A stretch of 64,000 nucleotides of DNA from Stieleria sp. JC731 (GTDB lineage: Bacteria; Planctomycetota; Planctomycetia; Pirellulales; Pirellulaceae): the NCBI RefSeq assembly GCF_020966635.1, contig NZ_JAJKFQ010000011.1, positions 620,001-684,000 on the forward strand, given 5' to 3'. Made by a program: the position numbers and the translations under genes. Shown piece after piece: positions 1 to 8,813 of the stretch (its first letter is position 1; every line of letters begins with the position of its first letter). The notes under the pieces were generated by a model. The model did not search any database. It had not been told where the DNA came from and worked only from the letters and a program-made list of their open reading frames with translations.

Positions 1-1
1 G

Positions 2-796
2 GCGGTTGGTGAATTCCAAAAACACCTTCTGATGATCGGCGACCGCGAATGTCGTTATCGTGCCGGTCAAGCACCTCAGATTTCCGATCCGGCGCCTTTT
101 GAGCAGATCGATTTGAAATACGAGAATGCTTATGGTGGCGTTGATATCTATAGCGATTCCAATTTGCCCTACCCTTATCCACGCAATCACCTAGGCAAGG
201 GATTCGCGGTCAAAGCGACCAAGAAAACACTTGATGGTCTGCGTTTGCCAAACATCGAAGACCCCAATGATCCGTTGACGCCCGACAGGATTTGTGTTGA
301 AGACTATCACCTTTGGGAGAGGCAGCCGATGCCGCAGGGTTTCGGTTGGTACTCAAAGTATTGCCAGCCTCGTGCGAAGCTGGCAGGGATCATGCCCGCC
401 GATCGCGCGACCGAACAAGAGCTTCGGCAGATGTACGCGCAAGCGGTTCCAGACGAACAGCGTCAACAGTACTTGGATGCGCAAATTCCAGATATGGATT
501 TTCGATTCTTTAACGGCGCATCACCGGGGCTGGTTTTAGAATTCCTCGATGGCAGCGAGCACGTATCGACGCGTGGCGTGACAGCGGAGGGCCAGTTCGA
601 TTTCCAGTTGCCGGGCGAGCGTCCGCTGCTGGGGTTGGACATCGGGAGCGGACCACAGCAACCCGAAGTCGTCCTGCACACGGTTCAGATTCGGATGGAA
701 GATCGCCAAGTGGACTTGGTATGGCGAGCCGCGGTTCCCTATCCAGGCCTGGATTGGTTGCCTGAAATGCCAATGATGGAGGTCACTGTCGCATGA
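2..796 (+). CDS. DUF2169-type protein, 5' end outside the window
   Basis: The reading frame is open from the first bases of the window, so the start lies upstream; an internal ATG at 32 is unlikely to be the true start. The visible part is about 264 residues. It contains the stretch FEQIDLKYENAYGG and later YPYPRNHLGKGF, which resemble the DUF2169 family. That family is known as an accessory or adaptor of PAAR-like tips and effectors in type VI secretion loci. No signal peptide or membrane segment is visible. The stop overlaps the next start as ATGA, so the two are translationally coupled and this gene heads the toxin locus that runs to 6833. The family call is from remembered motifs and the delivery role is inferred from neighbours. 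Confidence 0.7.
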   Translation, partial: AVGEFQKHLLMIGDRECRYRAGQAPQISDPAPFEQIDLKYENAYGGVDIYSDSNLPYPYPRNHLGKGFAVKATKKTLDGLRLPNIEDPNDPLTPDRICVEDYHLWERQPMPQGFGWYSKYCQPRAKLAGIMPADRATEQELRQMYAQAVPDEQRQQYLDAQIPDMDFRFFNGASPGLVLEFLDGSEHVSTRGVTAEGQFDFQLPGERPLLGLDIGSGPQQPEVVLHTVQIRMEDRQVDLVWRAAVPYPGLDWLPEMPMMEVTVA

Positions 797-1206
797 CAAG
801 CGAGCAAACCGGATCCGATTTTGATTCTGCGAATTTGCCTGGCCCGAATCGATTTATCTATGTGGTGTCAGGCTGTCTGCTCGTTGCAGTGGCTGGGTAC
901 TATGCCTTTACCGCGATGAACACCATGGGGCTGGCGACACATCACGGCAACGCGATCGTGGTGGGCAAGTATTTTCAGGAAGCGGGTACCTCCAGCTTCA
1001 GTCAGCCGATCGGCAATCAACAGATTGTCCGGGTCCAAGAAACGCCCGAAGCTTACATCGCAAAAGTTAAGATTAACGAGCAACAAACTGAATGTGCGCT
1101 CGATAAACCGTTGTACGAAGAAGTCTCTCCCGGTGATCAATTGAACGTGGAATACCAAGTCACGCGATTGACCGGGGCAATCCGAATCACCAAAGCGACT
1201 CGCTAG
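793..1206 (+). CDS. small single-TM protein of the toxin locus
   Basis: This 137-residue protein has a polar N-terminus, one hydrophobic segment at about residues 22-42 (FIYVVSGCLLVAVAGYYAF) and a soluble C-terminal domain of about 90 residues rich in beta-type patterns. The start ATG overlaps the upstream stop as ATGA. The next gene begins 17 bases downstream. I do not recognise the family; the C-terminal part (VVGKYFQEAG onward) loosely resembles DUF3592-like membrane-anchored beta domains. Its place between a DUF2169 gene and a PAAR-like gene suggests a membrane partner in loading or anchoring the effector, which is inference from context only. Confidence 0.7.
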   Translation: MTSEQTGSDFDSANLPGPNRFIYVVSGCLLVAVAGYYAFTAMNTMGLATHHGNAIVVGKYFQEAGTSSFSQPIGNQQIVRVQETPEAYIAKVKINEQQTECALDKPLYEEVSPGDQLNVEYQVTRLTGAIRITKATR

Positions 1207-1223
1207 GTGGCGAAAAGGTCGTC

Positions 1224-1988
1224 ATGGCACACTATCCCGCAGCAAAGCTATTCGATTCCGTCGTCGGCGTGGACGTTCATGCTGTCGTGGGCGTCCCGGT
1301 GCATCCGTATTTCGGGCCGATTTACCTATGGCATACCCCTGCCTTCCCAAAGGCTGACGTGTTGATCAATGGGATGCCAGCATGCGGTGTCGGTGCGATG
1401 GGGTACTTTTTTCATATTCCCCAAGGTGCTCCCGTTCCTCCGACACCGACAAATATGCCTTACTGGAAAAGGTACCTGACCAACGTCGCGATGGGGATGA
1501 CGTTGATGACGCTAACCATTTTTGCCAACATCGCGATCGCGGCGATCGCTGCGATGATTCCCAAACCCAAAAGCGTGGAAAAGTTCGTCAAAGATGTCAC
1601 CGGCATCGACACCACCAACACGATGACCACGCTATCGACGATCAGTTCAACGTTCGGTGCATTCACACAGTGGATGACCTGGGTCAAGCTTCTGATGCCC
1701 CCGATTCCTTTTCCCGGCGCTCAAGGTTCGACTGCGGTCGGAAGCCCAACGGTAACGGTCAACGGCGGGCCACTGGCATTTGTTTGTCCTCTAATGGCGA
1801 CCAGTTGCAGTGACATTCCGGTCGTTCCGAATGCCGCAACGATTGGTTTTTCGAATGTGCTTGTCGGAATGTCGATGGCCCAACTGGCTCGTCAGCTCGC
1901 CGTGAGCACGGCAAAATCGGCTGTCAGTGCCAGCATTCAAGGTGGCTTGAAGCGAATGCAAGGAAGAAGTGATTGCGGGTGCCGTTAA
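1224..1988 (+). CDS. PAAR-like (DUF4150-type) tip protein with membrane segments
   Basis: This protein has 254 residues and an AAGG ribosome-binding site upstream of the ATG. The N-terminal part (about 1-80) carries a His/Pro-rich pattern with VGVPVHPYFGP and HIPQGAPVPP. A hydrophobic stretch at about 90-115 looks like one or two membrane segments. The C-terminal part (about 170-220) has GSPTVTVNGGPLA followed by CPLMATSCSDIP, which resembles the repeating turns of PAAR proteins that sharpen secretion spikes. It lies directly before the RHS gene, where PAAR-like tips are usual. The PAAR assignment is by motif resemblance; the inserted membrane segments could be chaperone-bound or help translocation. 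Confidence 0.6.
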   Translation: MAHYPAAKLFDSVVGVDVHAVVGVPVHPYFGPIYLWHTPAFPKADVLINGMPACGVGAMGYFFHIPQGAPVPPTPTNMPYWKRYLTNVAMGMTLMTLTIFANIAIAAIAAMIPKPKSVEKFVKDVTGIDTTNTMTTLSTISSTFGAFTQWMTWVKLLMPPIPFPGAQGSTAVGSPTVTVNGGPLAFVCPLMATSCSDIPVVPNAATIGFSNVLVGMSMAQLARQLAVSTAKSAVSASIQGGLKRMQGRSDCGCR

Positions 1989-2025
1989 TCCAGTTTGATG
2001 TCTTAATTGAGCGGCAGGAAAGGTC

Positions 2026-5000
2026 ATGACTTCAAAGCAAGGCGCGGTCAGTGCGGGGCACCCCGTTGATGTTGCATCTGGCGTCCTATTCGAAGCGAGT
2101 ACGGATTTCAAAATCAATGGCCGTATGCCGCTGCAATTCACACGGCACTACTCGACGGCGTTGCTGGAAAGTGAACCTGGGATTTTCGGACAAGGTTGGG
2201 CCGGATCGTTGTCTTGTCGCCTTCGCCAAGTTGAAGGCACGGTCGAGTTTGTTGACGAATCGGGCGGGGCGATTCGTTTCGGATGCACCCTCGATAGTCT
2301 TCGGCCGGACACTCCCGTCCTTTCGCTAGGGGCCTTTTTAGAGTTGTCTCGTCGTGATACCGGCGAGTTCGTCGTCACGTCCTGGAACACCGATACCTTC
2401 CTTGTAACGCGCTACGTTTTCGAAGCCGTTTTGCAAGGCGAGATGAAGCTTCGTGCGATCGAAAACACGGCCGGATTTGCAATCGATCTTTTCTACAACG
2501 AACAAGATCAATTGGTGCGAGCAGCACAGCGGCGTGAGCGACGTGCTTTGACGTTCCAGTACAACACGTCAGGGCGGCTGATTGTGCTTGGGGCCCAAGG
2601 TAGTGATGGTGATAATCGACCCATCATGCATTACGAGTATGATCGCCTGGGGCGTCTAGCATCCGTTCGCGACCCCGTGGGTGCGAGCGAGCAATATGAA
2701 TATCAAGCAGACGGACGGCTGACCCGTGTTGTTCAAAAAGACGGTGCGGTGTGGTCGTTTCAGTTTGACCAACAAGGCCGCTGCGTTGTCGCAACTGGTT
2801 TAGAAAACTATGACTTCAAAAGTTTTCGTTACTTCGAAGCGACCCGGCTGACCGAGGTCACCGACAGTCACGGATTCACGACAAAGTATCATTGGCTGCA
2901 ATCAGGTCAGGTTTGGCAGCAGGTTTCTCCGACCGGCGCGACAACCTTTAGACGATATGACGAGCATGGCAGAATCACCGAGTCGGTCGATGCCAACGGC
3001 GGCGTCGAAGCGAACGTGTATGACGAAGTTGGCAATCTTGCCATGTCTTCGAACGCTTTGGGACAAGCGACTGCGTACACACACAACGCTCGTCGTCAAA
3101 TCACTTCGGTCACGCTGCCCAATGGGGCCGTGATCGAGCGTCAATATGATCGACAAGGGCGTATTGCCGAAGTCAACGGTCCCTGCGGATCAACCGGAAA
3201 GTTCCATTGGAACCGCAACGGCGATCTTGAATCGTATGTCAACGCACGTGGTGAGCAGCAGCGTTTCGAATACAACGCGTTTGGCGATCCCGTCCACACT
3301 GAAGACTGTGACGGAACGGTCGTCAAGTTTGACTACGACGCCTTCGGCAAGAAAACGAAGCGAGTCAATCATGTGGGGATGGAAACATCACTGACATATG
3401 ACGCGATGTTCCGCCTGACCTCGGTCAGTGATTCGACAGGTCGAACGACTCGTTTTCGATACGATCGCGCCGGAAACCGCATTCGGGAGTCAGGATCCGA
3501 TGGGCTTGTTCGCACCTATACCTACGGAACATGTGGCCGCATCGCCGAAGTGGCTGAGCCGGACGGACGGCGGATCCGCTATCGATGGGACACTGAACCC
3601 GGGCGTTTGCTGAGCCTCTCGATCAACGCGACGCAAACGTATCGCTATGAATACGATGCCGATGGAAAGACCATTCGGGAAATCAGTTACGACGGTCGAA
3701 CACTACAGCTCAAACGTGATGCCGCTGGTTTGATCCGTTCGGTGACTAATGGCGCCGGTGAGGTCACCGAGTTCGATCGAGATATCGCAGGTCAGATCAC
3801 TCGGATTACCAATTCCGAAGGTGAGATCAAAGAGTACCAGTACGACGAACTTAACTTGATGGTTGCCGCCGTCAACGACGCCTGCGAAGTTCAGTTCGAA
3901 CGCGATGAACTGGGACGCATCGTTGTTGAATCCCAGAATGGCGTCGCTATCACTAGTGACTACGATGGCTTTGGGATTCGAACGAAGCTTTCGTCCGATC
4001 TGGGGCTTGATGTTCAATTCGAATACCAGTCAGCCCTGACGCCAGGATCGATGTTGATCAATGGCGTCGACCGATTCGACTTTCAGCATGACTATGCCGC
4101 TCGCGAAACCAATCGGCTGCGAGACGGCAGCTTCGAGATGAAATTGGCTTATGGCGATTCTGGGCAACTGACCGAACAATGGGTTGGCCGTCCCGGGGAT
4201 CATCCCAGCGATCCTGAAAAGCTTTACCTCTCAGATTCGGTGATGGTCCATCGTCGCTATTCATACGACGATGCGGATGAATTGCTAACCGTCGAAGATG
4301 CTCGATACGGAACGACGCGGTATGAATATGATTCCGTCGGTCGTCTCAAAGAGGCGAATCGGATCGATCAAGCGGTCGAGCAATTCGAGTACACGCCCGA
4401 CGGGGCTCGTTCAAGCTGGATCGTCTCTGGCAAAGCATCGCCCATCAATGGGCAGCATCCGGTCGAACTCGGATTGGCAAACCAGACGCTGGCCCAAGGA
4501 CTATCCGAATACCAATATGATGCCGAAGGCCGTTTGGTCCAAAAGACATCACATCCCGGTACCGATTCGGAACAGGTGTGGACCTATCAATGGGATAGTG
4601 AAGGCTTTTTAAGGGCGATCCATTGCCCCGGCGACCAACGCTGGGAATACCAGTACGATGCCTTGGGCAGGCGAGTTGGCAAACGTGGCCCCGATTGCGA
4701 AACACGATTTGTCTGGGACGACCGGTTCATCATCCACGAGGTCCGCGATCAACAGTCGACGCAAACTGATACCTGGGTTTACGAACCCGAAGGACTAGCA
4801 CCGCTTGCGACAATACAAAACGGTCAGTGTTACGCCTGCATCACCGACCAAGTCGGCAAGCCACGCGAGTTTATCGATGCCGAGGGAAACGTCGTTTGGC
4901 ATGCGAGTTACCTGGCCTGGGGGCAGATTGACGAGCAAGTTGGCCAGCAACTTAGCTCAGATTCGCAACTACGCTGCGACTTGCGATTTCCCGGTCAATG

Positions 5001-5601
5001 GTTTGATGCCGAAAGCGGATTGCACTACAACCGATTTCGATACTACAGTCCAGAAACTGCGGTCTACATTTCGCGTGATCCGATTCGCCTTGATGGTGGG
5101 TTATTGGAATACGCCTATGTTCCAAACCCCTGTCTTTGGGTCGACTTTTTCGGACTCGATGCGGCCGGGGTTGAATCCGGCCCATCAGATGAAACCGTTT
5201 ATGTCGTCCGAGAGGGGAATAAGCCTGACGGTGATGTGATTTACACCGGGATTACAAAACAGGATGTCTCCGATCGACAGTCACAGCACAGGCAAGATCC
5301 CAGTCGTAAAAACTGGGTGTTAATGCCGCTAACCGATGCCGAAGGCAACGAGATTCGGGTGCGGCACGGAGTTGCCAAAGGAATTGAACAAGGGCTAATC
5401 GAACACTACGGTATCAAAAACCCAAGCGAAGGCCAGAAGCTGAAAACAGGGCCTCTGGTGAACGAAATCAACAGCATGTCGCCCAACCGTGATCCAAACG
5501 TGCGAAAGCCGCGCATGGAGGCAGGCAAACCCTATGTTGACGAGTTCTTGGAAAACGAAAAAAGTAAAGACAAGTCGAAGCGTGGTCAGTGTTCCAAATA
5601 G
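2026..5601 (+). CDS. RHS-repeat polymorphic toxin with GIY-YIG-like nuclease C-terminus
   Basis: This 1191-residue protein has a strong GGAAAGG ribosome-binding site. Residues about 8-60 match the DUF6531 N-terminal module of RHS proteins (GHPVDVASGVLF). Residues 180-950 are YD repeats of the type YEYDxxGRL, which form the cocoon that encloses the toxin. The RHS-associated core ends with YISRDPIRLDGG; the Asp-Pro at about 1018-1019 is the usual self-cleavage site. The variable C-terminus (1043-1191) has VYVV, then IYTGIT at about 1072-1077, R1084, H1088, E1121 and N1146, in the order of GIY-YIG nuclease motifs. A DNA-cleaving toxin is therefore likely. Delivery probably uses the upstream PAAR-like and DUF2169 products. 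Immunity candidates follow within 30 bases. Confidence 0.85.
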   Translation: MTSKQGAVSAGHPVDVASGVLFEASTDFKINGRMPLQFTRHYSTALLESEPGIFGQGWAGSLSCRLRQVEGTVEFVDESGGAIRFGCTLDSLRPDTPVLSLGAFLELSRRDTGEFVVTSWNTDTFLVTRYVFEAVLQGEMKLRAIENTAGFAIDLFYNEQDQLVRAAQRRERRALTFQYNTSGRLIVLGAQGSDGDNRPIMHYEYDRLGRLASVRDPVGASEQYEYQADGRLTRVVQKDGAVWSFQFDQQGRCVVATGLENYDFKSFRYFEATRLTEVTDSHGFTTKYHWLQSGQVWQQVSPTGATTFRRYDEHGRITESVDANGGVEANVYDEVGNLAMSSNALGQATAYTHNARRQITSVTLPNGAVIERQYDRQGRIAEVNGPCGSTGKFHWNRNGDLESYVNARGEQQRFEYNAFGDPVHTEDCDGTVVKFDYDAFGKKTKRVNHVGMETSLTYDAMFRLTSVSDSTGRTTRFRYDRAGNRIRESGSDGLVRTYTYGTCGRIAEVAEPDGRRIRYRWDTEPGRLLSLSINATQTYRYEYDADGKTIREISYDGRTLQLKRDAAGLIRSVTNGAGEVTEFDRDIAGQITRITNSEGEIKEYQYDELNLMVAAVNDACEVQFERDELGRIVVESQNGVAITSDYDGFGIRTKLSSDLGLDVQFEYQSALTPGSMLINGVDRFDFQHDYAARETNRLRDGSFEMKLAYGDSGQLTEQWVGRPGDHPSDPEKLYLSDSVMVHRRYSYDDADELLTVEDARYGTTRYEYDSVGRLKEANRIDQAVEQFEYTPDGARSSWIVSGKASPINGQHPVELGLANQTLAQGLSEYQYDAEGRLVQKTSHPGTDSEQVWTYQWDSEGFLRAIHCPGDQRWEYQYDALGRRVGKRGPDCETRFVWDDRFIIHEVRDQQSTQTDTWVYEPEGLAPLATIQNGQCYACITDQVGKPREFIDAEGNVVWHASYLAWGQIDEQVGQQLSSDSQLRCDLRFPGQWFDAESGLHYNRFRYYSPETAVYISRDPIRLDGGLLEYAYVPNPCLWVDFFGLDAAGVESGPSDETVYVVREGNKPDGDVIYTGITKQDVSDRQSQHRQDPSRKNWVLMPLTDAEGNEIRVRHGVAKGIEQGLIEHYGIKNPSEGQKLKTGPLVNEINSMSPNRDPNVRKPRMEAGKPYVDEFLENEKSKDKSKRGQCSK

Positions 5602-5627
5602 GCCACGTCGTTTACAGGATGTGAATT

Positions 5628-5882
5628 ATGGCAAAAACGAAGTGGACTAGCGTCACGAAGGGAAAGCAAGCCATCGACACCAGCGATGCTGCTGAATCGA
5701 TGACGAATGAGTTTCTGGCCAAGTTTGCCGTCGAGTACAAATCTTCGGAACTGCATCGTTTGCCTCAGCTTTCCGAGTTGTGCAACTGCCTTCAAATCGT
5801 TCTGCGTTCAGATCTCGGTCGGTATTGCAGCGAAGGCCAAGACAAGGATCTTGTGTCGGTATCTGCAAAGACAAAGGCATAA
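5628..5882 (+). CDS. short immunity-module paralogue, probably truncated
   Basis: This 84-residue protein lies 26 bases after the RHS toxin, with AGGA upstream of the ATG. Residues about 26-82 line up without large gaps with residues 20-78 of the next gene. Shared positions include FL..FA..Y, L.R.P.L.EL and a final VS..TK. It stops where the longer protein enters its Imm26-like domain, so it looks like a duplicated immunity gene that lost its C-terminal domain, or a stand-alone N-terminal module. It is the gene nearest the toxin tip, so it may still matter for immunity. The family is not known to me; similarity was judged by eye. Confidence 0.65.
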   Translation: MAKTKWTSVTKGKQAIDTSDAAESMTNEFLAKFAVEYKSSELHRLPQLSELCNCLQIVLRSDLGRYCSEGQDKDLVSVSAKTKA

Positions 5883-5951
5883 ACTACGATCACGTTCGAT
5901 GTCACTACAGCGACAAACGCGAGTCATCGCGGTCGGATAGAAGGATACAAA

Positions 5952-6833
5952 ATGGGTTGGCTGAAAACAGAAAACGATGGTGCCGGGCTTTACTTTAGCG
6001 ATAGCGGCTTGGACGTTTGTGCTGACTTTTTGCAGCAGTTTGCACTGCATTATCAGGAAGAACTTGGACGGCAACCGAGTCTTGCTGAACTGACATACCA
6101 TCTGGAGCAGGGATTGAATCAAAACCTCGATGATTTGGTCGAGGACCCGATCAAGGCGGTTTCCGCGATCAGTGTCAAAACAAAAAAGCGTCCTGCGAAA
6201 CCAAAGGCCGTCTTAGGCGACCTGCTCGCGATTCCCCTTGGTGGGCATCGTACGATCTATGGTCAAGTCGTCGAGGTGCTAAAACGCGATGATGTTGTTG
6301 TCGAGGTTCTTGATTGCGTGTCCGATGGGACACCCAACCTCGCACTGGCGATGCAGGCGAAACCTTTGGCTCAGTTCCGAGTCGAACAGACAGGCGTATA
6401 TTGGAGCCACTGGAAGGTAATTGGGAACCGATCGGTTCCAGATGGCTATCCGGTTAAAAAGGTCGCCTACAGTTTGCCGTGTTTCGTCGCAGAAATTGAA
6501 TTCGTGGAAACACTCCGCGATTCCAGCAAGTTGCCGAAAGATTATCGGCTCTATGCCGATATCGGCGCTTCGCATCCGGATCTACGCGAAGGCGAATTGG
6601 GTTCGATGGTAGAAGTCTTGACGTTTCTGAAAAAGAAGAAACTGCTGTCCAAATCTGGATTGGCTGAATTCGGATCAGGTGAACTGCCAGCGGACTTTGC
6701 CTTGCATTCGGAGTTGCTGACCGATCAAGGAGCGGCGTTCTACGACAAAGTCTTCAAAAAGGATTACCAGTCAGGCTACTTCGCAACCGATACCACTCAG
6801 AAGATCGAACAATTCTGGGCAGAGAATCACTGA
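5952..6833 (+). CDS. putative immunity protein, Imm26-like domain
   Basis: This protein has 293 residues and an AAGGA ribosome-binding site 8 bases before the ATG. Residues 1-80 form the module shared with the preceding 84-residue gene. Residues about 92-190 begin GDLLAIPLGGHRTIYGQVVE, which resembles the start of Immunity protein 26 (a small beta-rich antitoxin domain often found beside RHS or other polymorphic toxins). The last 90 residues are mixed, with a basic patch KKKK. There is no signal peptide, so it would act in the cytoplasm, where a nuclease toxin would have to be neutralised. The function is inferred from position and the domain resemblance. Confidence 0.65.
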   Translation: MGWLKTENDGAGLYFSDSGLDVCADFLQQFALHYQEELGRQPSLAELTYHLEQGLNQNLDDLVEDPIKAVSAISVKTKKRPAKPKAVLGDLLAIPLGGHRTIYGQVVEVLKRDDVVVEVLDCVSDGTPNLALAMQAKPLAQFRVEQTGVYWSHWKVIGNRSVPDGYPVKKVAYSLPCFVAEIEFVETLRDSSKLPKDYRLYADIGASHPDLREGELGSMVEVLTFLKKKKLLSKSGLAEFGSGELPADFALHSELLTDQGAAFYDKVFKKDYQSGYFATDTTQKIEQFWAENH

Positions 6834-6867
6834 TGGTTGTGATGCAGTGAATCGCGTGATGAAGTAA

Positions 6868-8055
6868 TTAAACATTCGCTACAAGTTTTAGATACGCCGC
6901 GGCGACAATGGCAGCGATCTCTTGGGCAGACGTTTTCTGCTGGCGATATTCAGGGAATTGTTTTCCGAAACTGAAACGGATGGCACTTCGGCTGGCTTCA
7001 GGTGATTGTCCCATCGCACGCAACACATGGTTGTCGGACGATTCCTTAGTCGCACAAGCGGATCGTCGGCTCACAGCGATGCTTGGCATTTGACGAATCA
7101 GCTCTCCTGCGTCAACGCCGGGGAATTGAACATTGCTGATGCTGGGAAGTCGGTAGGCGACGTTGCCGTTGATCGACACATCTGACGCCAAGCTTCGCAA
7201 TCGATCTTCGAACTGTGTTTGGAATCGCTGAAGTTCTGTTTGGTGTTGCTGCATTTCCTCTGCTGCGAGTTCGCAGGCTTTGCCGAAGCCGACGATAGCC
7301 GGCACGTTTTGAGTTCCAGCCAGTAAACCTCGTTCTTGTCTGCCGCCTACGACCAGCGGTTCCAATGGAATCCTGGCGATACCGCCGCGTATAAAAAGTG
7401 CACCTGCACCCTTGGGGCCGTAAATCTTGTGCGATGAAAACGCCATCAAGTCAACTTGCATGTCACGCACATCGATCGCGACTTTGCCAAACGATTGCGT
7501 AGCATCGCAGAATACCAGTGCCTCGTTCCGGATGCCGATTTCGGTAATTGCTTCCATCGGATTCAGGTTGCCGATTTCGTTGTTCGCATGCATCAATGCG
7601 ATCGCAAAAACACTAGGCCGCTTTGCTGTTTCGTTCAGCCAATCCAGATCGATGTTTCCGTAGGTGTCGACCGGGACTTGATCAACATCGATGGCACCGT
7701 GACGCTGAAGTTGTCGGCACGTTTGCAGTGCGGCAGCATGTTCTAGCGGACTGGTAACGATCCGCTGCTGTTGCTTCCGGTTTGCGAAGGCGATTCCTTT
7801 TAAGGCCAAATTGATCGCTTCGGTGGCGCTGTTCGTGAAAACGATTTCGTTGGGCGACGCGTTGATTGAATTCGCGATTTGAAATCGAGCCTTTTCGATC
7901 GCATCATTCGCGTCCCATCCGAATCGATGATCGCGGCTTCCCGGGTTGCCAAAGCGATCGGCCAGAAATGGCTGCATCTCTAGCAGCACCCGAGGGTCAA
8001 TTGGGGTGGTTGCGGCGTGATCAAGATAGATCGGCAAATCGATCTCGTTTGTCAT
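6868..8055 (-). CDS. cysteine desulfurase (IscS/NifS family)
   Basis: This is a PLP-dependent enzyme that removes sulfur from cysteine for Fe-S clusters or tRNA thiolation. I set the start at the ATG at 8055 (395 residues), because the conserved YLDHAATTP begins a few residues later and this ATG overlaps the upstream stop as ATGA. The substrate-cofactor His is in SPLEHAA (about residue 106), the PLP lysine in SSHKIYGPKG (about 210), and the persulfide Cys in RRSACATKES (about 334). The length is normal for the family. It shares an operon with the membrane protein at 8052-8681. The longer frame to 8121 adds 22 residues without homology. No iscU-like gene is beside it, so the specific role is open. 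Confidence 0.9.
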   Translation of the reverse strand: MTNEIDLPIYLDHAATTPIDPRVLLEMQPFLADRFGNPGSRDHRFGWDANDAIEKARFQIANSINASPNEIVFTNSATEAINLALKGIAFANRKQQQRIVTSPLEHAAALQTCRQLQRHGAIDVDQVPVDTYGNIDLDWLNETAKRPSVFAIALMHANNEIGNLNPMEAITEIGIRNEALVFCDATQSFGKVAIDVRDMQVDLMAFSSHKIYGPKGAGALFIRGGIARIPLEPLVVGGRQERGLLAGTQNVPAIVGFGKACELAAEEMQQHQTELQRFQTQFEDRLRSLASDVSINGNVAYRLPSISNVQFPGVDAGELIRQMPSIAVSRRSACATKESSDNHVLRAMGQSPEASRSAIRFSFGKQFPEYRQQKTSAQEIAAIVAAAYLKLVANV

Positions 8056-8681
8056 GATCGACCCAGGAATCGAGTGATCTGCCAGATCACCAGGGAGCTG
8101 ACAAATCCGACGTAGCACCAAGTTTCCTTAAAGATAAACATCAGACCGACGAACGCTAGCGTGCTCGCGAAGGTCGTCGCCCCCAACAGGATCAACGTGC
8201 TGTGGTAGATACTGTTGCGTCTGATTCCTTGTCGGATGGTTTCGAATGATTCGCTCGAATCGCTGTCTTGTAGTGGCTTTTTGATGCCATCAAGCAACTC
8301 CAACATGGCCCCTAATGTCTGCTGCGGAACACTTGGATTTGTGGAAACAGCTTCCTTCAAAACGTCGATGTCGAATCGCTCCTTTTCAACTTGATCGACG
8401 ATGTCACGAAGCCAAGCGTGAATTATCGCGGTGTCTCGGGCGACATGGATGCCAACGAGAACGATGATCAATGACCATGCGATCAAAAATCGAAGGTCCC
8501 AAAAGCAGATTGACGCAGCTATGACCAGCAAGAAACAGACAACGAATTGGATCACCATGTTCCGGTGACGACGCGATCGTCGTTCGATGACCGCTAACGT
8601 GTCACGGATCGCGTCGGTCAGTGAGCAAGAGGCGTCGATCGACCCGACTTGAACGTTCCCGGATATTTGGACGTTGGACAT
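8052..8681 (-). CDS. hypothetical membrane protein coupled to cysteine desulfurase
   Basis: With the ATG at 8681 the protein has 209 residues; an upstream in-frame start at 8741 would add 20. It has two paired hydrophobic regions. The first holds two segments separated by a short turn (about residues 42-80, around VIQFVVCFLLVIAASICFW). The second pair is near the C-terminus (around TLILLGATTFASTLAFVGLMF). A charged, acidic cytoplasmic stretch lies between them. Its stop overlaps the start of the desulfurase gene (ATGA), so they are translated together. I do not recognise the family and give no function. Confidence 0.65.
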   Translation of the reverse strand: MSNVQISGNVQVGSIDASCSLTDAIRDTLAVIERRSRRHRNMVIQFVVCFLLVIAASICFWDLRFLIAWSLIIVLVGIHVARDTAIIHAWLRDIVDQVEKERFDIDVLKEAVSTNPSVPQQTLGAMLELLDGIKKPLQDSDSSESFETIRQGIRRNSIYHSTLILLGATTFASTLAFVGLMFIFKETWCYVGFVSSLVIWQITRFLGRS

Positions 8682-8813
8682 AAGGCGGTGGGGATCGAAA
8701 GGCGAATGGTCGTTTGAATGAACAGGACCTTTTTGTAACAAAGTCGGTCGATTAAGAAAGCTCGAATCACAAACTGCTCCGTCCCGAATGCCCTCGAATC
8801 GATCGCCGGCGAA

